Shown: one piece after another, positions 1-6,652 of the stretch | Layout of the letters: the number at the start of each line of letters is the position of its first letter | Position numbering within the stretch: position 1 is the stretch's first letter | Source: Alphaproteobacteria bacterium UBA3307 | Lineage (GTDB): Bacteria; Pseudomonadota; Alphaproteobacteria; RF32; CAG-239 | DNA: 19,171 nt | NCBI GenBank assembly: GCA_002361365.1 | Contig: DEST01000114.1 | Location: 1 to 19,171 of the forward strand | Direction of reading: 5' to 3' | Translations under genes and position numbers: made by a program | Notes under the pieces: model-generated | Database searches by the model: none | What the model was told of the DNA's origin: nothing | Seen by the model: only the letters and a program-made list of their open reading frames with translations

Positions 1-179
1 TTTTCCTTATTTTATAAAATCAATTTTAGCTCATTATAAAAACATAATAAATTATTGCAATTTTTAAATTGATTTATGCAACATAATAAAATGGGATTAA
101 ACTTCTTTTTTTGTAGAAAAATAAATTTTAGTGTGTTAAAAAGAGGCAAGTTTAATGTTTTTAAGATGAGGTTTATAAA
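1..179. other. AT-rich upstream region of tpiA
   Basis: No gene is visible in this strongly AT-rich stretch on either strand. It contains a short separated inverted repeat, TTGCA (55-59) and TGCAA (77-81), but no confidently spaced -35/-10 pair. The tpiA ribosome binding site (GAGG, about 8 bases before the ATG) lies at its right end. It presumably carries the tpiA promoter, but I cannot place it. Confidence 0.5.
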
Positions 180-938
180 ATGGTTCGCAAAAAAATGATT
201 GCCGGCAACTGGAAGATGAATTGTTTGTCGGAAGAAGGAATTGCTTTAGCAAAAGCTGTTGCCGCAGAAGTTAAGGCAGCAAAGTATGATTGTGATTTTT
301 TGATTTGTCCGCCATTCACATTACTAGGCTTGATTAAGAAATGTCTGCGCGGTACAAAAATTGCGCTGGGCGCGCAAGATGTGCATTTTGCGGAAAAAGG
401 AGCTCATACCGGAGATATCAGTCCGCTTATGCTGACGGATTTAGGTTGTACATATACCATTATCGGGCATTCCGAACGTAGAGTTGACCATTTTGAATCA
501 AATGAGCTGATTTGCAAAAAAGCAGTTGCCGCACACGCCGCAGGTTTAAATACTGTAATTTGTATCGGAGAAACCGGAGAAGAACGTGATTCCGGCAAAA
601 CTATCAAGGTTTGTGAGGCAGAAATCAACGGTTCGGTGCCGGATGATGCAACCGCTAAAAATACGGTAATTGCTTATGAACCGATTTGGGCAATCGGTAC
701 CGGAAAAACACCGACTGCGGCAGATGTTCAAGAAGTGCACGCCGCGATTCGCAAAGCGTTGGCTAAAAAATTAGGTAAAGCAACTGCCAATAAAATGCGA
801 ATCCTTTACGGCGGTTCGGTAAAACCGGCAAATGCGGCGGAGTTGCTTTCGTTACCTGATGTGGACGGAGCACTTATCGGTGGAGCCAGCTTAAAAGCTG
901 AAGATTTTATCAATATTGCAAAAAATGCAACTAAATAA
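180..938 (+). CDS. tpiA: triosephosphate isomerase
   Basis: Interconverts dihydroxyacetone phosphate and glyceraldehyde 3-phosphate in glycolysis and gluconeogenesis; a cytosolic TIM barrel, normally a dimer. At 252 residues it has the usual family length. The active site is complete: Asn10 and Lys12 in AGNWKMN, the electrophilic His97 in IIGHSERR, the catalytic base Glu167 in AYEPIWAIGTG (the start of the mobile loop 6), and the phosphate-binding YGGSVKP (210-216) and GALIGGASL near the C-terminus. The start is supported by a GAGG sequence about 8 bases upstream. secG follows after only 15 bases with its own strong ribosome binding site, so the two are probably cotranscribed, as is common in Alphaproteobacteria. 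Nothing is unusual in the protein. Confidence 0.97.
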   Translation: MVRKKMIAGNWKMNCLSEEGIALAKAVAAEVKAAKYDCDFLICPPFTLLGLIKKCLRGTKIALGAQDVHFAEKGAHTGDISPLMLTDLGCTYTIIGHSERRVDHFESNELICKKAVAAHAAGLNTVICIGETGEERDSGKTIKVCEAEINGSVPDDATAKNTVIAYEPIWAIGTGKTPTAADVQEVHAAIRKALAKKLGKATANKMRILYGGSVKPANAAELLSLPDVDGALIGGASLKAEDFINIAKNATK

Positions 939-953
939 TAGGAGGGGGAAAAT

Positions 954-1328
954 ATGAGTTCCGTATTGTTAGTTTTACAATTGATTGTCGCTATTTTTTT
1001 GGTGGCAGTAATTTTAATGCAGCGTTCAAACGGTGGTGCGCTTAGCGGCTTAGGCGGAGGTGATATCGGCGGTTTGTTGAGCGCGCGTAGCAAAGGTAAT
1101 ATCTTAACCCGCATAACGGCAGTGTTGGCAACATTGTTTTTTGGTTTGAGTTTGGCTATTTCAATTTATTTCAGTCGGATGGAGATTGTGCAAACATCGG
1201 CCGTAGATAGTGCAGCGCAGCAGCAATCGGCAGCTACACAAGCACCAATAGCAAATGAACCGACAGAACCGTCAGAGTCGGCGGAAAATCCAACACCGGC
1301 AGAACCGGAAGTTCCGGTAGCGGAGTAA
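954..1328 (+). CDS. secG: preprotein translocase subunit SecG
   Basis: Small non-essential subunit of the SecYEG inner-membrane channel that assists SecA-driven protein export. The 124-residue protein shows the family layout: a first membrane helix (about 3-21), the conserved LMQRSNGGALSGLGGG cytoplasmic loop (21-36), and a second helix (about 53-72). The C-terminal tail (about 75-124) is low-complexity, rich in Ala, Pro, Glu and Ser, and contains no recognisable domain; tails of this sort are common and variable in alphaproteobacterial SecG. An unusually strong AGGAGGGGG ribosome binding site lies just upstream of the ATG, and the gene follows tpiA by 15 bases. A hairpin follows the gene and may end the tpiA-secG transcript. 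Confidence 0.95.
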   Translation: MSSVLLVLQLIVAIFLVAVILMQRSNGGALSGLGGGDIGGLLSARSKGNILTRITAVLATLFFGLSLAISIYFSRMEIVQTSAVDSAAQQQSAATQAPIANEPTEPSESAENPTPAEPEVPVAE

Positions 1329-1356
1329 GTAATTTGCAAAATTTAAGCTGACACAT

Positions 1357-1394
1357 AAGGCACTTAAAGCTTTAAGTGCCTTTGTCGCTTTTTT
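1357..1394 (+). terminator. perfect 26-bp palindrome plus T-run between secG and pyrG
   Basis: Bases 1357-1382 form a perfect palindrome (core GGCACTTAAAGCTTTAAGTGCC), able to fold into a long hairpin with a minimal AGCT loop. Six T residues follow at 1389-1394, after a six-base gap (TGTCGC). This resembles an intrinsic terminator for tpiA-secG, but the gap between stem and T-run makes it less canonical. It ends only 26 bases before the pyrG ATG, so it could also act as an attenuator in the pyrG leader. Confidence 0.6.
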
Positions 1395-1420
1395 AGAACT
1401 GTTTAAACAAGGAGAACGCA

Positions 1421-3073
1421 ATGTCTGAAATCAATTTAAATCCGAATTCTAAATTTATTTTCATTACCGGAGGTGTGGTGTCATCTTTGGGTAAAGGTCT
1501 GGCCTCGGCTTCACTTGCCGCAATTTTGCAAGCCAGAGGTTATAAAGTGCGGTTACGCAAACTTGACCCGTATCTTAATGTAGACCCCGGAACAATGAAT
1601 CCGTGTCAGCATGGCGAAGTGTTTGTAACCGATGACGGTACGGAAGCTGATTTGGATTTAGGACATTATGAGCGTTTTTCGGGCGTTCCGGCAAAACGTA
1701 CGGACAGTGTGACAACCGGTAAAATTTATCAGCGTGTGATAGAAAAAGAACGTCACGGTTATTATCTTGGTTCCACCATTCAGGTTATTCCGCATGTTAC
1801 AAATGAAATCAAAGAGTTTATTCTCTCGGATATTACCGATGAAGATTTTGTGTTGTGTGAAATCGGAGGAACGGTTGGTGATATTGAAGGTCAGCCGTAT
1901 CTGGAAACAATCCGTCAGGTCGCGTATGAATTGGGGCGTGAACGTACAATGTTTGTGCATGTTACGTTGTTGCCGTATATTCCGACGGCGGGAGAACTCA
2001 AAACCAAACCGACACAGCATTCGGTGAAAAAATTACAAGAATATGGTATTCAGCCGGATATGATTTTGTGCCGTACGCAAATGGCTATTCCGGAAAATGA
2101 AAAGAAAAAGTTAGCCTTGTTTTGTAATATTCGTGAAGAAAATGTTATTACGGCGATGGATGCACCGAGTATTTATCAGGTTCCACTTGCTTATTCTGCT
2201 GAAGGTATGGACAGACAGGTATGCAAACACTTTAATTTGCCATATGATAAACCGACGGATTTAAGCCGTTGGCAACAAATTGTAGATATTCTAAAAGCTC
2301 CTGAAGGAGAAGTGCGAATCGCAGTTGTCGGAAAATATATGATGCTTTTGGAAGCCTATAAGTCATTGCATGAAGCACTGATTCACGGTGGTGTTGCCAA
2401 TAAATACAAAGTCCGAATCAAATGGGTGGATTCCGAGCAACTTGAAACGCAAGCACCATCGGAAGTGCTAAATGATGTGAGTGCAATTTTGGTTCCGGGC
2501 GGATTTGGCTTGCGCGGGACACAAGGTATGATTAATGCCATACAATATGCGCGTGAGCAAAAAATTCCGTTTTTAGGCATCTGTTTTGGTATGCAGATGG
2601 CTGTGATTGAAACTATGCGCAATTTGTGTGGTATTAAAAATGCCAACACCACCGAGCTTGATGAAAATTGTGAACCGGTTATCGGATTGATGACCGAATG
2701 GGATAAAGACGGAGCCAAGCAAATACGTCATAAAGACGGTGATTTAGGGGGAACAATGCGGCTGGGAGCATACGAATGTGTGCTTAAACCTAATTCCAAG
2801 GCGGCGCAGATTTATGGGACAGATAAAATTTCAGAACGGCATCGGCATCGTTATGAAGTGAACATCAAATACAAAGATATGCTGCAAAAAGCAGGAATGT
2901 TTATCACCGGAACATCACCAGATGGTAAATTGCCGGAAATTGTTGAACACCCTGACCATCCGTGGTTTATCGGCGTGCAATTCCATCCTGAGCTTAAATC
3001 TCGTCCGTTCGCACCGCATCCGTTGTTTGTGGCGTTTGTGAAAGCAGCAATTGATAATTCACGTTTGGTTTAA
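1421..3073 (+). CDS. pyrG: CTP synthase (glutamine-hydrolysing)
   Basis: Makes CTP from UTP, ATP and glutamine, the last step of de novo pyrimidine nucleotide synthesis, in the cytosol. The 550 residues cover both domains. The N-terminal synthase/amidoligase domain (about 1-275) has the P-loop SSLGKG (21-26), LDPYLNVDPGTMNP (48-61), DLGHYERF (79-86) and CEIGGTVGDIEGQPYLE (from 146). The C-terminal class I glutamine amidotransferase domain has the oxyanion-loop region VPGGFGLRG (358-366), nucleophile Cys388 in FLGICFG, and the His522/Glu524 dyad in GVQFHPE. All catalytic residues are present and the length is normal. An AAGGAGAA ribosome binding site sets the start. In many Alphaproteobacteria kdsA and eno lie downstream; here dnaJ follows after 94 bases. 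Confidence 0.98.
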   Translation: MSEINLNPNSKFIFITGGVVSSLGKGLASASLAAILQARGYKVRLRKLDPYLNVDPGTMNPCQHGEVFVTDDGTEADLDLGHYERFSGVPAKRTDSVTTGKIYQRVIEKERHGYYLGSTIQVIPHVTNEIKEFILSDITDEDFVLCEIGGTVGDIEGQPYLETIRQVAYELGRERTMFVHVTLLPYIPTAGELKTKPTQHSVKKLQEYGIQPDMILCRTQMAIPENEKKKLALFCNIREENVITAMDAPSIYQVPLAYSAEGMDRQVCKHFNLPYDKPTDLSRWQQIVDILKAPEGEVRIAVVGKYMMLLEAYKSLHEALIHGGVANKYKVRIKWVDSEQLETQAPSEVLNDVSAILVPGGFGLRGTQGMINAIQYAREQKIPFLGICFGMQMAVIETMRNLCGIKNANTTELDENCEPVIGLMTEWDKDGAKQIRHKDGDLGGTMRLGAYECVLKPNSKAAQIYGTDKISERHRHRYEVNIKYKDMLQKAGMFITGTSPDGKLPEIVEHPDHPWFIGVQFHPELKSRPFAPHPLFVAFVKAAIDNSRLV

Positions 3074-3104
3074 ATAATTTTATCGGTTGATAAGCGTTAA
3101 ACCT

Positions 3105-3134
3105 CTTGCATTTACAAAATAAAAACTCTAAATA
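3105..3134 (+). promoter_or_regulatory. possible dnaJ promoter
   Basis: TTGCAT (3106-3111) and TAAATA (3129-3134) are 17 bases apart in the pyrG-dnaJ spacer, with the putative start about 25 bases upstream of the dnaJ ATG. The -35 begins CTTG, as alphaproteobacterial heat-shock (RpoH) promoters do, but the -10 matches neither the RpoH nor the housekeeping consensus well. Tentative. Confidence 0.3.
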
Positions 3135-3167
3135 ACGTACAGAAGTTACGAATATAAGAGTGAAAAA

Positions 3168-4298
3168 ATGGCAGATACCGAATACTATGATTTGTTGGAA
3201 GTGGCGCCGAGCGCGTCACAAGATGAAATAAAACGTGCGTTTCGTAAACAGGCGATGAAATACCACCCTGACCGCAATCCGGGGGATAAGGAAGCTGAAC
3301 AAAAGTTTAAGCAGATTAACGAGGCGTATGAAGTCTTGAAAGATGACCAGAAACGTGCCGCTTATGACCATTACGGCAAGGCAGGCGTTAGCGGTATGGG
3401 GGGTATGGGCGCCGGCGGATTTGATTTTTCCGGCGGATTTGCTGATGTGTTCAACGACATTTTTTCTGAATTTATGGGTGGTGGTCGCGGTCGCGGCAGT
3501 AAAGCGGCATATGAACAACGCGGAAGTGATTTGCGTTACAATCTGAATATTACGTTGGAGCAGGCTTTTAGCGGCTGTGAACAAGAAATTACCTATCCGA
3601 CAACAGAAGTATGTGAAACTTGTCACGGTCACGGCACTAAAAACGGTGAAAAACCGGGTGAATGTCCGACTTGTCACGGGAGTGGCAAAGTGCGGCGGCA
3701 ACAGGGCGGTTTTTTTGTGTTTGAAACTGTTTGTCCAGCATGCGGCGGCAGCGGATATGCCGTAACCGACCCATGTCCGGAATGTAAAGGTGCAGGGCAG
3801 AAAAAAATCAATCGCAAAATCAAAATTAAAATTAAGCCGGGAATTGAAACAAATATGCGAATTCGTGTTGCCGGTGAGGGTATGGCAGGTTTACACGGCG
3901 GTGAAAAAGGAGATTTGTACGTAGGAATTGTGGTTGCGCCGCATAAGCTGTATGAACGCAACGGGGCGGATTTGTACACGGCAGTGCCGGTTGCGGTAAG
4001 TTGCGCAATTTTAGGCGGAAAGGTTGAAATTCCGGGTATTGATGGTGAAAAGGTAACAGTAGAAGTGCCGGCAGGAACACAGAATGATACACTCATTAAA
4101 GTAAAAGGTGAGGGAATGCGATTTTATGATTCGGAAAAACGCGGCGATTTATTTGTTAATGTTAAGGTGGTGATTCCAACAAAGCTCAGTGCAAAGCAAA
4201 AAGAGCTGATGGAGGCCTTCCGCGCGGAGAGTAAGGATGATTCTTGCCAGCCGGAGATTAAGGGTTTTTTTGATAAAGTAGCAGATTTATTTAAGTAG
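3168..4298 (+). CDS. dnaJ: chaperone protein DnaJ (type I Hsp40)
   Basis: Co-chaperone that binds unfolded substrates and stimulates the ATPase of DnaK in the cytosol. The order of parts is that of a full type I Hsp40 with 376 residues: J domain (about 4-70) with the HPD motif at His33-Pro34-Asp35, a Gly/Phe-rich linker (about 73-110), a zinc-binding region with four CxxCxGxG repeats starting at Cys149, Cys166, Cys189 and Cys203, then two beta-sandwich substrate-binding domains and a C-terminal dimerisation segment. Nothing is missing. A weak AAGAG lies before the ATG. dnaK, the usual neighbour, is not in the window; pyrG lies upstream and an unknown small membrane protein downstream. Residue pattern and length separate it from the shorter CbpA type, which lacks zinc motifs. 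Confidence 0.96.
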   Translation: MADTEYYDLLEVAPSASQDEIKRAFRKQAMKYHPDRNPGDKEAEQKFKQINEAYEVLKDDQKRAAYDHYGKAGVSGMGGMGAGGFDFSGGFADVFNDIFSEFMGGGRGRGSKAAYEQRGSDLRYNLNITLEQAFSGCEQEITYPTTEVCETCHGHGTKNGEKPGECPTCHGSGKVRRQQGGFFVFETVCPACGGSGYAVTDPCPECKGAGQKKINRKIKIKIKPGIETNMRIRVAGEGMAGLHGGEKGDLYVGIVVAPHKLYERNGADLYTAVPVAVSCAILGGKVEIPGIDGEKVTVEVPAGTQNDTLIKVKGEGMRFYDSEKRGDLFVNVKVVIPTKLSAKQKELMEAFRAESKDDSCQPEIKGFFDKVADLFK

Positions 4299-4398
4299 AA
4301 AATTGCCAAATATCAAACTTTAACTTGATTTTAAGGTATTAATCGTATTATCTTGCTCAAAGGGTAATTTTTACCGATGAAATACGGAGAATAAAGAT

Positions 4399-4740
4399 AT
4401 GTTTGCTAAGATTATGCGCGCAATTTTACTGTTGGTGTTATGTGCTTTTTATGTGTTGAATATAATTGACAACAGCGATGATTTGTTTGGGGCGGTTGTA
4501 CTGAATAAGGTGAATTTTTTGTTGCTGATAGCTATTTTGTATTTGGCGGCAGACTATATCAAAGGAATCAGCACATTATGGCTGATTGTGTTGACCGGAG
4601 GTGTTTTGTTGCACGGATACTTGTTTTATGAAGATTATACAGCAACACAAGAAGATGATGAACCTAAAACCCATTTTGAAAAATGTCGAGGGCCGAATGC
4701 TACTTGGTATTCTCGCTTGAAAGACCATTGTTATTATTAA
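4399..4740 (+). CDS. small membrane protein, function unknown
   Basis: I do not recognise this 113-residue protein. It has three hydrophobic segments likely to span the inner membrane (about 5-22, 36-53 and 57-77), separated by short polar loops, and then a hydrophilic acidic tail (about 78-113). The tail contains two cysteines, Cys96 and Cys111, fifteen residues apart, which could form a disulfide if the tail faces the periplasm. A GGAGA ribosome binding site precedes the ATG, and codon use looks like that of the neighbours, so it is probably a real gene. It lies 100 bases after dnaJ with no terminator visible between them, so cotranscription is possible. A hairpin follows it at 4783-4814. 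Confidence 0.75.
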   Translation: MFAKIMRAILLLVLCAFYVLNIIDNSDDLFGAVVLNKVNFLLLIAILYLAADYIKGISTLWLIVLTGGVLLHGYLFYEDYTATQEDDEPKTHFEKCRGPNATWYSRLKDHCYY

Positions 4741-4777
4741 ATAATGTATTTATATTTTGATAAAAAATATCATCATC

Positions 4778-4814
4778 AAAAAAAATACCGACGAATAAAA
4801 ATCCGTCGGTATTT
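4778..4814 (-). terminator. intrinsic terminator of the 506-residue gene, between convergent genes
   Basis: An 11-bp perfect stem (AAATACCGACG at 4783-4793 pairing with CGTCGGTATTT at 4804-4814) encloses a 10-base loop. On the minus strand it is followed by eight T residues (complement of 4778-4785), a textbook terminator for the gene whose stop is at 4826. On the plus strand the stem is followed only by a mixed A/T sequence, but it may still help end the 4399-4740 transcript. Confidence 0.85.
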
Positions 4815-4825
4815 AATATTAGGGA

Positions 4826-6346
4826 TTACAGTTCAACCCAGCCTCTTTCGTAAGCCATCTGCTTGGCACGCGGTGATAAGCGGTGGGTGCGACTATAGTT
4901 TTCAATCAGTTCGCAGGCGTTTTTCAACTCAAACATTTTGACATCTAAGTCGCCATCTAAAGGGTATATATAAGTATATTCCTTTATGAGAAGCGGTGCA
5001 TAGAAAACATCAAACATCTTTCTCTGAGCGGCTTCGGTCAACGGATATATCTGAATATAGTATTCAAAAACAGTCCGAACGGAAGTCGAGAGCGTAACCA
5101 TAGCCACTTGTGCTTTTTCGCATAAAGAATGCCCACCGATATAGTTTTTTGCGACTTTTTCACAATCAGGCAGATTAAGCAGTTCAACCTCTTCATCTTC
5201 GGTCAATTCTTTACCGGCCTTCACTTTTTTGCGCAAAGCGTAAAACTCGGTCATGAACATATCCGCATAGACCTCATTCCACTTGGTTTTTGTTTGCACA
5301 ACCAGCACATGAATTTGTCCGTCCAAAAAGCCGTGATTCGGCTCATTACGAAATACGGCGCGCCACAGTGCCGTGTTGTCGCGGTGCAAAAAAGCATCCA
5401 CAGCTTTGGCATCAAGCGTATGACCGGTCTGATGGAAGATTTTGTATTGAGCCAGGGTCATTTTGCACTGAACATCAGGCAAGATATTCGGCGTTTTTTT
5501 GCAAAATTCACGCCAATCGTCCTCACCCTTATCAGAAATCTGACAAGATGAGAGCACCTCCGTCTGCTGATGTAACAGGGCATTGTCAACCGTCAGTTCG
5601 TAGAACGACTTCGGATACTTGCGTTCGATACGGCGCAGATACTTGTCGCTGATACCGTAGCGCTTGATGTAATCAATAAAGATTCCGAACAGTTGCAAAT
5701 AGCCTTTGCCGGTATCGATGGCGACTGCATCTATCAGCATTTCGAATTGTGCATCGTTGAGTTTACCGGAAGCAAGATACTTCTTGAGCTCGTCACGCAA
5801 ATCATCGTTGTACCGGGAACATTTGATAACCTCTTGTAACGCGTTGTAGCTCAGACGCACATTGCGCATCATAAACTCTATAACGTTGACATTGGCATGG
5901 TGTCCGACGTCACATTTGCCGTAAGTATGCCATCTGGTTTCGTTTATGGGCAATGTTTTGTTACCGTACTTGAAGAACAACTCTTCGTATACGTCCGGCC
6001 AGAGCAACTTTGTTCTCATAGCCTTTAGCGCTTCCACTTCTGTATGATTACGGAATGCCACCTTGAACAAATACTGAATTTGCTGCCTGACAGTGTATTT
6101 CGGTAAATCATTGAGTTTCATCCACCATTTTGCCCAATGGAAAGGCCACTTGAGAGCCATTTGTTCATAGAAAGCGTAAATCCGCTCGCCGAAAATATTA
6201 CGATTTCCGGCAAATGCAATAGCCCGGCTTGGCATCAGAAGATTGAATACGAACATCGACAACGGGTTGCCGAACAAGATAAACACGACGAGCCTGTAGA
6301 TGTACATAAAAAAGTCGTACAGACTCGATGAAATAGCTTTTGCCAT
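4826..6346 (-). CDS. uncharacterised 506-residue protein with N-terminal hydrophobic region and helical repeats
   Basis: I do not recognise this protein. Residues about 10-46 are strongly hydrophobic and could form one or two membrane helices; there is no clear signal-peptidase site. The rest is predicted mostly helical and rich in charged and aromatic residues. A loose motif recurs, Leu-[Ser/Thr/Asp/Asn] followed by a helix: for example at 165 (LSYNALQEVI), 196 (LNDAQFEMLI), 251 (LTVDNALLHQ), 311 (LDAKAVDAFL), 381 (LTEDEEVELL), 436 (LTEAAQRKMF) and 490 (LSPRAKQMAY). This suggests a degenerate alpha-helical repeat scaffold. No catalytic motif stands out. No good ribosome binding site precedes the ATG at 6346, so the start is uncertain, although the open frame is long and uninterrupted. 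It is transcribed alone, between two terminators, from a promoter about 200 bases upstream. Confidence 0.8.
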   Translation of the reverse strand: MAKAISSSLYDFFMYIYRLVVFILFGNPLSMFVFNLLMPSRAIAFAGNRNIFGERIYAFYEQMALKWPFHWAKWWMKLNDLPKYTVRQQIQYLFKVAFRNHTEVEALKAMRTKLLWPDVYEELFFKYGNKTLPINETRWHTYGKCDVGHHANVNVIEFMMRNVRLSYNALQEVIKCSRYNDDLRDELKKYLASGKLNDAQFEMLIDAVAIDTGKGYLQLFGIFIDYIKRYGISDKYLRRIERKYPKSFYELTVDNALLHQQTEVLSSCQISDKGEDDWREFCKKTPNILPDVQCKMTLAQYKIFHQTGHTLDAKAVDAFLHRDNTALWRAVFRNEPNHGFLDGQIHVLVVQTKTKWNEVYADMFMTEFYALRKKVKAGKELTEDEEVELLNLPDCEKVAKNYIGGHSLCEKAQVAMVTLSTSVRTVFEYYIQIYPLTEAAQRKMFDVFYAPLLIKEYTYIYPLDGDLDVKMFELKNACELIENYSRTHRLSPRAKQMAYERGWVEL

Positions 6347-6558
6347 AATATATAAGTTTTAATGGCACACCGATTCCCGCGGTGCAAACTTGTTAAAGCT
6401 GTTTGAGGAATCCGAACCACTGACGATATCGGCAAACAACCTGCTTACTTTTAATGTGTTCGACGTTTATGATTGCTCGTATTGCCGTTTTGGGTTGTTA
6501 ATCCCAATTCTTTAATAATACAATCAATAATCTAATATCATTATACATAAGTGTTGAA

Positions 6559-6586
6559 AGTGTAGCATAAAAATCGATTTTGTCAA
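6559..6586 (-). promoter_or_regulatory. sigma-70-type promoter for the 506-residue gene
   Basis: On the minus strand, a consensus -35 TTGACA (6586-6581) is separated by 16 bases from a -10 TACACT (6564-6559). Transcription would start near 6552, giving a leader of about 200 bases before the ATG at 6346. This is the best promoter match in the window. Confidence 0.6.
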
Positions 6587-6590
6587 TGAG

Positions 6591-6632
6591 AAAAATAAAA
6601 AGCACCGAGTTATGATTTATGTTCGGTGCTTT
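6591..6632 (-). terminator. intrinsic terminator of the glmU-like/pepF operon
   Basis: A 10-bp stem (AAAGCACCGA at 6599-6608 with TCGGTGCTTT at 6623-6632) encloses a 14-base loop. On the minus strand it is followed by a T-rich run (TTTTTATTTTT). It begins about 20 bases after the oligopeptidase stop codon, so it ends that operon. Confidence 0.85.
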
Positions 6633-6652
6633 GATAAAATTCTGAAAACTGA

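Larger units (their letters stand above)
6347..6652. other. 306-base intergenic region: terminator, promoter and long leader
   Basis: No gene is seen here on either strand. From right to left it holds the terminator of the upstream oligopeptidase operon (6591-6632), a good minus-strand promoter (6559-6586), and about 200 bases of apparent untranslated leader for the 506-residue gene. The leader contains two small hairpins: TTGGG/CCCAA (6490-6494 with 6503-6507) and CACCG/CGGTG (6368-6372 with 6380-6384), the latter about 22 bases before the start codon. I recognise no known riboswitch. Confidence 0.6.

Noticed and set aside
3216..3701. 161-codon minus-strand frame inside dnaJ
   Set aside because: Antisense to a fully conserved DnaJ; Phe/Thr-rich composition and no ribosome binding site.
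5129..5652. Plus-strand frames of 140 and 120 codons inside the 506-residue gene
   Set aside because: They overlap each other in different frames, lack ribosome binding sites, and show no recognisable domain. The minus-strand frame is far longer and has a promoter and terminator.
6235..6435. 66-codon frame crossing the start of the 506-residue gene
   Set aside because: It overlaps the real gene in another frame, has no ribosome binding site, and its Cys/Ser/Thr-rich composition looks like a frame shadow. It was considered as a leader peptide.
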